From the NCBI GenBank assembly GCA_937907405.1, contig CALCIC010000202.1:1-13765 (forward strand): a DNA stretch of 13,765 bases, read 5' to 3'. Shown piece by piece: positions 1 to 8,686 of the stretch. Each line of letters begins with the position of its first letter. Positions within the stretch are counted from its first letter, which is position 1. A program made the translations under genes and the position numbers. The notes beneath the pieces were generated by a model, which was not told where the DNA came from, made no database searches, and saw nothing but the letters and a program-made list of their open reading frames with translations. Source of the stretch: an uncultured Isosphaeraceae bacterium. Its GTDB lineage: Bacteria; Planctomycetota; Planctomycetia; Isosphaerales; Isosphaeraceae.

Positions 1-643
1 GATCACCATGGTCAGCGACTTCAAGAAGCCGATCACCGAAGACAGCCAGCGGGCCGTCGTGGCGATCCGCCTGGAAGACGCCAAGGCGTTCCAGAACACC
101 CTCAATCGGGTGATCGAGCTGTCTCACGCCTCCCCCAAGAAGCGCGACTTCCAGGGGACGACCATCCTCGACTTCGACTTGCCCGAGCTGCCGAACCAGG
201 CGGGCGTTCAACCCCAGTTCAAGGGCCCGGTGAGCGTGGCCGTCGCCAAGGATTCGGTCTACCTGACCACCGACGCCACGCTGCTGGAGCAGGTCCTCCG
301 CCCCGGCGCCGTGCCGCTCGCCGACAGCTCGGCGTTCCAGACCGTCGCCAAGGAGTTCCCCGAGAAGGTCAGCGGCATGACCTTCATCCGTCCCGACGAG
401 CAGGCCCGGCTGTCTTACGACATGCTCAAGAGCGGCCGGTTCGAGAAGGCGATTCAGCAGGCGATGGCGGCCAGCCGCCAGCAGGGACGCGACGTTCCCG
501 AACTGCCCAAGCTGATCGATCCGTCCAAGATGCCGGACTTCGAGGTCTTCGCCAAGTATCTGTCGCTCGGCGGCAGCTACAGCGTGATGGACGACGACGG
601 CTTCACCCAGACCAGCTTCAGCCTGCGTGGGGCCAATCCCTGA
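1..643 (+). CDS. C-terminal part of a hypothetical protein (5' end outside the window)
   Basis: The reading frame is open from base 2 to the TGA at 641-643, so at least 213 residues of a longer protein are visible. An ATG at 8 exists, but no upstream sequence is available to test it as a start, and the two codons before it are also open, so I treat the gene as truncated by the window edge. The visible part is soluble, mixed alpha/beta and rich in charged residues. It has no membrane segment, no cysteine and no catalytic motif that I recognise. It ends with a Gly/Ser-rich, strand-like segment. It resembles the conserved, surface- or envelope-associated proteins of unknown function common in planctomycetes, but I cannot name a family. 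Two strong hairpins follow the stop within 70 bases, so transcription probably ends there. Confidence 0.7.
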   Translation, partial: ITMVSDFKKPITEDSQRAVVAIRLEDAKAFQNTLNRVIELSHASPKKRDFQGTTILDFDLPELPNQAGVQPQFKGPVSVAVAKDSVYLTTDATLLEQVLRPGAVPLADSSAFQTVAKEFPEKVSGMTFIRPDEQARLSYDMLKSGRFEKAIQQAMAASRQQGRDVPELPKLIDPSKMPDFEVFAKYLSLGGSYSVMDDDGFTQTSFSLRGANP

Positions 644-654
644 GCCCGACTTCA

Positions 655-671
655 AAGCCGGTCCCCGGCTT
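655..671 (+). terminator. Hairpin after the first gene, possible terminator
   Basis: AAGCCGG (655-661) and CCGGCTT (665-671) are perfect 7-bp arms with a 3-base loop, starting 12 bases after the stop codon at 641-643. No T-run follows, so it is not a classical intrinsic terminator. High-GC bacteria often have such U-less hairpins after genes. Termination is inferred from position only. Confidence 0.45.
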
Positions 672-688
672 CCCTGTCGAACCTCGCG

Positions 689-710
689 GCGAGCCGGACG
701 TCCGGCTCGC
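689..710. repeat. Perfect 22-bp palindrome in the gap before the uvrA-like gene
   Basis: GCGAGCCGGAC (689-699) is followed directly by its exact reverse complement (700-710), with no loop. It lies 18 bases after the hairpin at 655-671 and 71 bases before the uvrA-like start codon. It could be the second half of a tandem terminator or an operator for the downstream gene. The sequence alone does not decide between these. Confidence 0.6.
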
Positions 711-781
711 TGCTTCCGTTCTCGGGCGAGGCGGCCCCGTCGCTTCTCTCGCGCGATCGACGTCCCCCGAGGGCCGGCCCC

Positions 782-3403
<2,622 letters not shown>

Positions 3404-3472
3404 ACCTCGCTCGACGCGTCCGCGTCCTTGAACCGAACAGTGCGACGGCGATTCCAATCGGAGACGCAGACG

Positions 3473-4942
3473 ATGTCCAAGAGCAAAGGCTACGAGGGGC
3501 CGCTGGAACAGACCGCGCCTTGCCAGTGGCGGATTCCCCGGTCCTATCGCGACGATATGCGGGTCGACGGTCTGATCTTCGCCGACGACGCATTGATCAG
3601 TCAGATCAAGAAGGACCAGGGTCCGGAGCAGGTGGTGAACGTCGCGACGTTGCCGGGGATTCAGAAGGCAAGCCTGGCGATGCCCGACATCCATTGGGGG
3701 TACGGGTTCTGCATCGGCGGGGTCGCCGCGACCGACCCGGAGCAGGGGGGGGTGATCTCGCCGGGAGGCGTCGGCTACGACATCAACTGCGGCGTCCGTC
3801 TGCTTCGGACCAACCTCGAATGGGCTGACGTCAAGGGGCGCGTCCGGCCGCTCGTCGACCGACTTTTCCAGGACGTCCCCACCGGAGTCGGCCAGCGCGG
3901 GGCGTTTTCGTTCAATAAGCCGGAGCTGATCCGATTGCTCGGCGAAGGAGTCTCGTTCGTCGTCGACAAGGGGTTCGGCGTCGCGCGCGACGTCGAGTTC
4001 GCCGAGGCCGGCGGACGGCTCGACGGCGCGGACCCCGGGCGGGTCGGCGAGCGCGCCATCCTTCGCGGCGCCGACCAGTGCGGCACGTTGGGATCGGGAA
4101 ACCACTTCCTGGAGGTCCAGGTCGTCGACCGCGTCCTCGACGCCGGGGCCGCCGAGGTCATGGGCCTGCGCGAGGGGCAGGTCACGGTGTTGATCCACTC
4201 GGGCTCGCGCGGGCTGGGCTATCAGGTCTGCGACGATTACCTGGGCGTGTTCAAGAATGCACATAAGAAGTATGGATTCGAGCTTCCCGACTGGCAGCTC
4301 GCCTGCGCGCCGGTCCGCAGCCCGGAGGGGCAGGACTACCTGGGGGCGATGCGGGCCGCCGCCAACTACGCCTGGTGCAACCGCCAGTTGCTCACGCATC
4401 TGGCGCGCCAGGTGTTCTCCTCGATCTTCGGCAAGCCGTGGGAGGCGCTCGGGATGGACCTGGTCTACGACGTCGCGCACAACATCGCCAAGTTCGAGGA
4501 CCACGACGTCGGCGGCGGGGTTCGGAAGCAGGTCTGCGTCCATCGCAAGGGGGCCACGCGGGCGTTCCCGCCCGGGCATCCCGAGGTCCCCGACGCCTAC
4601 GCCGAGGTGGGCCAGCCCGTCATCATCCCCGGCAGCATGGGGACGGCGAGTTGGGTGTTGGCCGGGCAGCCGGGGAGCATGATCCACTCATTCGGTTCGA
4701 GCTGCCACGGCGCCGGCCGGATGATGAGCCGAACCGCCGCGATCCGCCTGGCCGAGGGGCGTCGAATTGACAAAGAACTGGACGCGATCGGGATCATCGC
4801 CCGGGCTCGGGGCCACAAGGGGCTCGCCGAGGAGCAGCCGGCCGCCTACAAGGACGTCGACCTGGTCGTCGACGTGGTCGACAAGGTCGGCATCTCCAAG
4901 AAAGTCGCCCGGCTGCGGCCCGTGGGAGTGATCAAGGGGTGA
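3473..4942 (+). CDS. rtcB: RtcB-type RNA-splicing ligase (3'-phosphate/2',3'-cyclic phosphate RNA ligase)
   Basis: RtcB joins RNA 3'-phosphate or 2',3'-cyclic phosphate ends to 5'-OH ends using GTP and Mn2+, in tRNA splicing or RNA repair. All expected active-site residues are visible in the 489-residue product: D103 and C106 in GYDINCGVRL, H211 in GTLGSGNHF, H242 in HSGSRGLGY, H336 in DVAHNIAK, and H412 in SSCHGAGR, the position that is guanylylated. The C106-to-H412 spacing of 306 residues equals that of the well-studied archaeal enzyme (C98 to H404). I chose the ATG at 3473 over a TTG at 3428 because GGAG (3460-3463) lies 9 bases upstream and the extra N-terminal residues look random. It starts 69 bases after the uvrA-like stop on the same strand, so the two may be co-transcribed. 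No RtcA or archease gene is in view. Confidence 0.96.
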   Translation: MSKSKGYEGPLEQTAPCQWRIPRSYRDDMRVDGLIFADDALISQIKKDQGPEQVVNVATLPGIQKASLAMPDIHWGYGFCIGGVAATDPEQGGVISPGGVGYDINCGVRLLRTNLEWADVKGRVRPLVDRLFQDVPTGVGQRGAFSFNKPELIRLLGEGVSFVVDKGFGVARDVEFAEAGGRLDGADPGRVGERAILRGADQCGTLGSGNHFLEVQVVDRVLDAGAAEVMGLREGQVTVLIHSGSRGLGYQVCDDYLGVFKNAHKKYGFELPDWQLACAPVRSPEGQDYLGAMRAAANYAWCNRQLLTHLARQVFSSIFGKPWEALGMDLVYDVAHNIAKFEDHDVGGGVRKQVCVHRKGATRAFPPGHPEVPDAYAEVGQPVIIPGSMGTASWVLAGQPGSMIHSFGSSCHGAGRMMSRTAAIRLAEGRRIDKELDAIGIIARARGHKGLAEEQPAAYKDVDLVVDVVDKVGISKKVARLRPVGVIKG

Positions 4943-4980
4943 TCCGGTGATCCGAAAGCTGAAATCGACCGTGTTGCCAG

Positions 4981-4997
4981 ACGAGGAGCCTCCTCGT
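4981..4997 (+). terminator. Small hairpin after rtcB, possible terminator
   Basis: ACGAGGA (4981-4987) and TCCTCGT (4991-4997) form a perfect 7-bp stem with a 3-base loop, 39 bases after the rtcB stop. There is no T-run. Just before it, GGTGATCC occurs twice (4939-4946 and 4946-4953), overlapping the stop codon. Termination is inferred from position. Confidence 0.35.
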
Positions 4998-5062
4998 ACC
5001 ATGATTTCAAGGCGACTCCGATCGTCGACGTCCGTTGAGGTTCTTGGGGCGGGGTGTTGGGC

Positions 5063-5278
5063 ATGACGATCCTGATCGTGTATTACCTGAGCGGACAGTG
5101 GTTTGGCGAGGTCGTCGACTGGAAGCGGTCGGGCACGGGGTTCTACCGCGAGTTGACCCGGGTCGTGCTGCCGCAGTCGAAGACCGAGATCGAGAAGTAC
5201 GCCGCCGACAACCAGTACAAGATCGAGTGGCGAGGCGAAATCCCCGAGGAGTCTCCGACCGCCCCCGCATCGGTTTGA
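5063..5278 (+). CDS. Small hypothetical protein, 71 residues
   Basis: A short frame from ATG 5063 (an in-frame GTG at 5054 is an alternative) to TGA at 5276-5278. The N-terminus (MTILIVYYLSGQWFG) is hydrophobic for about 15 residues and could be a short membrane or signal segment. The rest is charged, with a segment rich in Lys, Glu and Asp, and ends in a Pro/Ala/Ser tail. G-rich sequence just upstream (around 5046-5054) could bind the ribosome but is not a clean Shine-Dalgarno site. It ends 16 bases before the stop of the VOC gene on the other strand, so the two converge. I do not recognise a family. The position between two well-defined genes and the protein-like composition support it, but a spurious frame cannot be excluded. 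Confidence 0.55.
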   Translation: MTILIVYYLSGQWFGEVVDWKRSGTGFYRELTRVVLPQSKTEIEKYAADNQYKIEWRGEIPEESPTAPASV

Positions 5279-5294
5279 ACGTCGGGGTTCGGCC

Positions 5295-5678
5295 TCAGCT
5301 TCCCAGCGGTCGGAGGCGCCAGACGATCTGGCAGCGATTGCCCTCGGGGTCGTGGAAGAAGGCGGTTTTGAAGGCGTCGTCGTCGACGGCCGTATCGGTC
5401 TCGAAGGTCAGGCCGAGCCGCTCCAGCTCGGCGCGCTTGGCGGCGACGTCGTCGACCCAGAACGCGACATGGCACACCCAACGCTGGTTGGCGTTCGACT
5501 GCCCTTCGGGCCGGGCGATGATCTCGATCGCGCCCCCGTCGTCGTCGGCGAGGAAGTAGCCCCCCGGCGGATCGCCGGGGCCGACCAGAACGACCCGTAG
5601 GCCCATGGTCTGGACGTAGAAGTCCTTGAGGGCCCCAGCGTTCTGGGCGAAGATCGCGAAGTGTTCCAGACGCGCCAT
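5295..5678 (-). CDS. VOC-family (glyoxalase/bleomycin-resistance fold) protein
   Basis: This 127-residue protein has the two beta-alpha-beta-beta-beta modules of the vicinal oxygen chelate superfamily: LEHFAIF at the N-terminus, GGAIEII near 48-54, CHVAFWVDD at 69-77 and the HDPEGN turn at 109-114. The superfamily metal-ligand positions map to H6, E52, H70 and Q117; the last is usually Glu, but Gln can also bind metal. VOC proteins include glyoxalase I, epimerases, dioxygenases and drug-binding proteins, and the sequence does not identify the substrate. The ATG at 5678 is preceded by AAAGG, which overlaps the last codons of the EVE gene; the EVE stop is 7 bases upstream, so the two are very likely one operon with translational coupling. 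It may be a detoxification or small-molecule-binding protein; that is inference. Confidence 0.9.
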   Translation of the reverse strand: MARLEHFAIFAQNAGALKDFYVQTMGLRVVLVGPGDPPGGYFLADDDGGAIEIIARPEGQSNANQRWVCHVAFWVDDVAAKRAELERLGLTFETDTAVDDDAFKTAFFHDPEGNRCQIVWRLRPLGS

Positions 5679-5685
5679 AATTCGC

Positions 5686-6198
5686 TCAACCTTTCTGACT
5701 CTTGGTTTTCGTCCTGGGCTTGGCCTTCGACGGCTTGTCTCCCGCCAGCCTCAGGATCGTCTTCCACTCGGCGTCCGAGACCGGCTGAACCGACAGCCGA
5801 CTCCCCTTGCGGAGCAGTTCCATGCCGGTCAGCTCGGCGACCGTCTTGAGCATGGGCAGCTCAAGCGGCGGGTCGATCGGCCTCACGCCCTTGATCGACA
5901 CCTGAAACCACGTCGGCTCGTCCGGATCGCTCTTGGGGTCGTGGTGGTCCGCCTCGGGATCGAAGGCCGTCGGATCGGGATGGCCCGCCTTCACCACCTC
6001 GGCGATGCCGACGACCGCCGCGGGGGTGACGCTGGAATGGTAGAACAGGACGCCGTCCCCCACCTGGACGGAGTCGCGGAGGAAGTTCCGAGCCTGGAAG
6101 TTCCGCACCCCGTCCCAGCCCGTCGTCCCATCGGGCTCGCCCATCAAGTCTTCGAAGGAGTAGCAGTCGGGCTCGGATTTGAACAACCAGTACGCCAT
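5686..6198 (-). CDS. EVE-domain protein (PUA-like modified-base reader fold)
   Basis: The 170-residue product begins MAYWLFKSEPDCYSFEDL and carries the hallmark WDGVRNFQARNFLR (28-41) and GVLFYHS (49-55) of the EVE domain family (formerly DUF55, as in thymocyte nuclear protein 1). EVE domains are PUA-like folds; some bind modified bases in DNA or RNA, and a role in nucleic-acid surveillance is generally proposed. Here the domain is stand-alone and followed by a Lys-rich tail (about 155-170) that could contact nucleic acid. The ATG at 6198 has GAGGG about 7 bases upstream on the minus strand. Its stop overlaps the ribosome-binding site of the VOC gene. The 48-bp-plus upstream gap leads into the 144-bp tandem repeats, so its promoter must lie between 6199 and the repeats or within them. 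Confidence 0.93.
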   Translation of the reverse strand: MAYWLFKSEPDCYSFEDLMGEPDGTTGWDGVRNFQARNFLRDSVQVGDGVLFYHSSVTPAAVVGIAEVVKAGHPDPTAFDPEADHHDPKSDPDEPTWFQVSIKGVRPIDPPLELPMLKTVAELTGMELLRKGSRLSVQPVSDAEWKTILRLAGDKPSKAKPRTKTKSQKG

Positions 6199-7021
6199 GC
6201 GAAACCCTCGTTATCGTTGCAGCCGTCGCCGTCGTCGTCGTCGTTCCCACCGTCTTGGAACTTCCCAATGAACCCGGAGACCCGCGTCGCGTCAATCCAG
6301 AACCCGCCCCCGGCGATTGGGTTCGATCGTCGCGGTTTTCGGTGGATCGATCCACCTCCCGGCGACGATCAAGCGGGCCCCGAGAGCATCGAGAGCACCG
6401 AGGCGATTGGCTTCGATCGTCGTGATTCGTGACCGTCCATCCAGAACCCGCCCCCGGCGATTGGGTTCGATCGTCGCGGTTTTCGGTGGATCGATCCGCC
6501 TCCCGGCGACGACCAATCGGGCTCCGAGAGCATCGAGAGAATCGAGGCGATTGGCTTCGATCGTCGTGATTCGTAACCGTCAATCCAGAACCCGCCCCCG
6601 GCGATTGGGTTCGTTCGTCACGGTTTTCGGTGGATCGATCCACCTCCCGGCGACGATCGAGCGGGCCCCGAGAGCATCGAGAGCACCGAGGCGATTGGGT
6701 TCGATCGTCGTGATTCGTGAACGTCAATGGAGTGAATGGTCCCGCGGCGGCGGTTTGTGAAGTGCGCATGGAATCGCCTCCCATTCTGAGTTTACGACCA
6801 AACGACGGCTTCGAACAAAGAGGGAAGCGCGTAAGAGCTGGCGAACGTCCTCCTGGTCGTTGAAATCGATCGGATCGGGACGATCCGCGGCATCGGCGCG
6901 GCTCTCAGGTTGGGATGATCTCTCCCAGCTTGCCGGACGTGATATAGTCGCTGAAGGTCCGGCCCAACGGGGGCGAACGCACCCTTTGAGTCTTGCATCG
7001 AGTTGACTGGAGAGGCCGTTG
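6199..7021. other. 823-base intergenic region between divergent genes
   Basis: No convincing gene lies here. From left to right it holds a short CGT/GTC run (6224-6245) upstream of the EVE gene, the three 144-bp tandem repeats (6291-6722), and about 300 bases of ordinary sequence (6723-7021) with somewhat lower GC before the GT4-like gene. The promoters of both divergent units must lie here. A TATAGT near 6952-6957 could be a -10 element for the plus-strand gene, but no good -35 pairs with it. GGAGAGG at 7009-7015 is the ribosome-binding site of the gene at 7022. Confidence 0.7.
6291..6722. repeat. Three tandem copies of a 144-bp unit
   Basis: Copies are at 6291-6434, 6435-6578 and 6579-6722, with exact 144-base spacing; a few bases of a fourth copy (GTCAAT) follow at 6723-6728. 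By eye, copies 1 and 3 differ at about five positions and copies 1 and 2 at about eight, so they are roughly 94-97 percent identical. Each copy has a central palindrome GGTGGATCGATCCACC (6341-6356 in copy 1, exact in 1 and 3, one change in copy 2) flanked by outer arms TCGTCGC/GCGACGA, and two near-copies of GGCGATTGGGTTCGATCGTCG. Because 144 is divisible by three, several frames stay open on both strands. Those frames look fortuitous: they have no start signal, and the encoded peptides are Arg/Ser-rich with no known fold. Confidence 0.9.
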
Positions 7022-8614
7022 ATGAGGGTCGCCTTGCTGGGGTGGTCTCTGGAGGAGGACGTCGTCGCCGCGCTGGGGGGGCTAGGCGTCGAGGTCGTCG
7101 CCTTCACACGATGGTTCCCGGACCAACCCGCGCGCGAGGCGCACCACGGCTGGCTGGAGGTGCGTTGCCCGCATGAGATCGGCGGGGGAGCGCGCGAGGA
7201 AGCGGTCGCGTTCGGGATCGCGGCCGTCCGCGAGGCGAGCACGTCGGGACTCGGCTTCGAGTTCGACGTGGTCCACGCCCTCGACTGGCGAACCCGCGAC
7301 GCGGCCGGCGAGTTGGCCGCTCGCGCTCCAGGATCAATCCTCGTGGGTTCGCACGACGACCTCGCGATCGACGTCCCGTTCGGCCCTCGCGAGGCGCCCG
7401 CCGCCTGGCTCTGCAACCACCCCTGGAGCGCCGAACGACTGAACAAGAGCATCGGCGGCGAGCCACCGGTGTTCACCGTTCCGACCGCCCTTGCACTCAC
7501 GCTTCAGAAACCGCCGGCGCTCCAGGACGACGCCGACGTTGAGAGCAAGGACGACCCCGAAGTCGAGCCTCCGGCGGAAGGGCCTTGTCTCGTGGTTTCG
7601 CTGGGAGTGGACGCGCGAGTTTCGCTGAAGGTGTTGACCCAGGCGTTGCGGATCGCCCACGAACTGGTCCCTGGTCTGGCCGTGGCGGTTTTCGACGCGG
7701 GGGGGCGTCATGATCGCCTCCGGCGTTGGTTGGATCGATCGGGGCTCGCCTCAAGGCGGTGGGCGTCGACGTCGGCCCCCAGTTCCGAGGCGTGGAACGC
7801 GGCCGTGGCTCAGGCGGCGGTGGTCGGCCTGGCGTCGCGGGACCTGGTCGACGACCCGACGGCCTGGGCGGCCTGGCTGGCCGGCGTCCCGGTCGTCGGG
7901 CTTCAGACCCGAAATGCCGAGGCACTGGGGCAGGCGCTGGTCGACGCCGTCTTTTGCCCCGAGCGCCGCGACCTCGAGGTTCGCGCCCGCGCCGCGTTGG
8001 CCGGACTACCGCTCAATGTCGAGGCGACCGCGGCGGGTTGGCTCCGCGCGTATCTGCTGCTCATCGACCGCAACCGGGCGGCGGGCGAAAAGGGGTCAGG
8101 CGAAAAGTCAGGCGAAAAGGGGTCAGGACCCATTTTTAAAGAAATGGGTCCTGACCCCTTTTCGCCTGCTGACCCCTTTTCGCCTGACTCCTTTTCGCCC
8201 GTTGCGTTCCCGGACCTGCGGTCGCGGCTGACCTTGACCCCGGTTTCGAGCCGCGAGGCGCTGGCCTCGTGGTCGCTGCGCCCCGACGATTGGCGATCGG
8301 CGCTTCAATGGATGGGTCCGGAAGCGGCCCGAGCGGCGTTGACGATTCGCCTGTTCGACGTGACGGACGTGGCCTACGACGGGTTGAACGCCCACAGCGC
8401 CTTCGACGTCGACCTGTCGCTCGCCGAGACGCACAAGGTGATCGAGACCGCCTACGAGGGTCGTTCGCTGGCCGCCTGCCTGGGCGCCCGGACCCAGTGG
8501 GGCTACTTTCACCCGCTCGCTCACGCGCGGATCTGCCACATGCCGCGGCAGGGGTTTGCGCCGCCGCCGCCGTCGGTCGTCCGACGGCTCCGGGTCATCC
8601 CGCGGCGTCCCTGA
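7022..8614 (+). CDS. GT4-like glycosyltransferase-fold protein fused to a DUF4912-like domain
   Basis: The 530-residue protein has three parts. Residues 1-160 look like the N-terminal Rossmann domain of GT4/GT5 glycosyltransferases, with MRVALLGWSL, a short GLGVEV strand and FDVVHALDWR (81-90). Residues 187-350 look like the second Rossmann domain, but the usual donor-binding EX7E motif is not recognisable (the region reads DDPTAWAAWLAGVPVVG, 277-293). Residues about 405-510 match DUF4912, including EALASWSL (412-419) and LFDVTDVAYDGLNAHSAFD (444-462). A Gly/Lys/Pro/Ser linker (354-393) is encoded by an inverted-repeat element. The start is ATG 7022 with GGAGAGG 6 bases upstream; a TTG at 7019 is less likely. 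A GH57-like gene follows within 75 bases. Loss of transferase activity is inferred from the missing motif. The GT4 call is moderate, the DUF4912 call stronger. Confidence 0.8.
   Translation: MRVALLGWSLEEDVVAALGGLGVEVVAFTRWFPDQPAREAHHGWLEVRCPHEIGGGAREEAVAFGIAAVREASTSGLGFEFDVVHALDWRTRDAAGELAARAPGSILVGSHDDLAIDVPFGPREAPAAWLCNHPWSAERLNKSIGGEPPVFTVPTALALTLQKPPALQDDADVESKDDPEVEPPAEGPCLVVSLGVDARVSLKVLTQALRIAHELVPGLAVAVFDAGGRHDRLRRWLDRSGLASRRWASTSAPSSEAWNAAVAQAAVVGLASRDLVDDPTAWAAWLAGVPVVGLQTRNAEALGQALVDAVFCPERRDLEVRARAALAGLPLNVEATAAGWLRAYLLLIDRNRAAGEKGSGEKSGEKGSGPIFKEMGPDPFSPADPFSPDSFSPVAFPDLRSRLTLTPVSSREALASWSLRPDDWRSALQWMGPEAARAALTIRLFDVTDVAYDGLNAHSAFDVDLSLAETHKVIETAYEGRSLAACLGARTQWGYFHPLAHARICHMPRQGFAPPPPSVVRRLRVIPRRP
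8083..8200. repeat. 118-bp REP-like composite inverted repeat inside the GT4-like/DUF4912 gene
   Basis: The left arm (8083-8135) and right arm (8142-8200) are near-perfect reverse complements around a 6-base loop TTAAAG; the right arm carries six extra bases near its middle and one substitution near its outer end. Each arm is built from GGCGAAAAGGGGTCA-type subunits, and the innermost stem reads GGGGTCAGGACCCATTT and its complement. The GGGGTCAGGACCC style, with iterated halves, resembles REP/BIME elements mobilised in other bacteria by REP-associated tyrosine transposases (RAYTs). No such transposase gene is in this window. The element lies wholly within an open frame and encodes the linker between two domains. 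The structure is seen directly; the REP/RAYT link is inference. Confidence 0.85.
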
Positions 8615-8686
8615 ACATGATCGACCGCCGCCGTCGTGATCGTCTCTTCGCTTTGCTTCGATTCGATTCGTGAAACGGATCTCGAC

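Noticed and set aside
3428..3472. Upstream TTG start for rtcB
   Set aside because: The extra 15 residues do not fit the family, and the ATG at 3473 has GGAG at good spacing.
6291..6722. Possible CRISPR array
   Set aside because: The whole 144-bp unit repeats nearly identically. There are no short identical repeats separated by unique spacers, and no cas gene is in the window.
6317..6760. 147-residue plus-strand frame with 48-residue protein repeats
   Set aside because: The differences between copies change amino acids freely, there is no ribosome-binding site, and the peptide is highly basic and low in complexity. A DNA-level repeat explains it better.
5861..6784. 307-residue minus-strand frame running through the 144-bp repeats into the EVE gene region
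   Set aside because: It is open only because the repeat length is a multiple of three. It overlaps the well-supported EVE gene in another frame, and the product is an Arg/Ser-rich repetition with no known fold.
8083..8200. Intrinsic terminator inside the GT4-like/DUF4912 gene
   Set aside because: The hairpin is strong, but it lies mid-frame with a conserved domain encoded downstream, and its iterated arms fit a REP-type element better. Some premature termination cannot be excluded.
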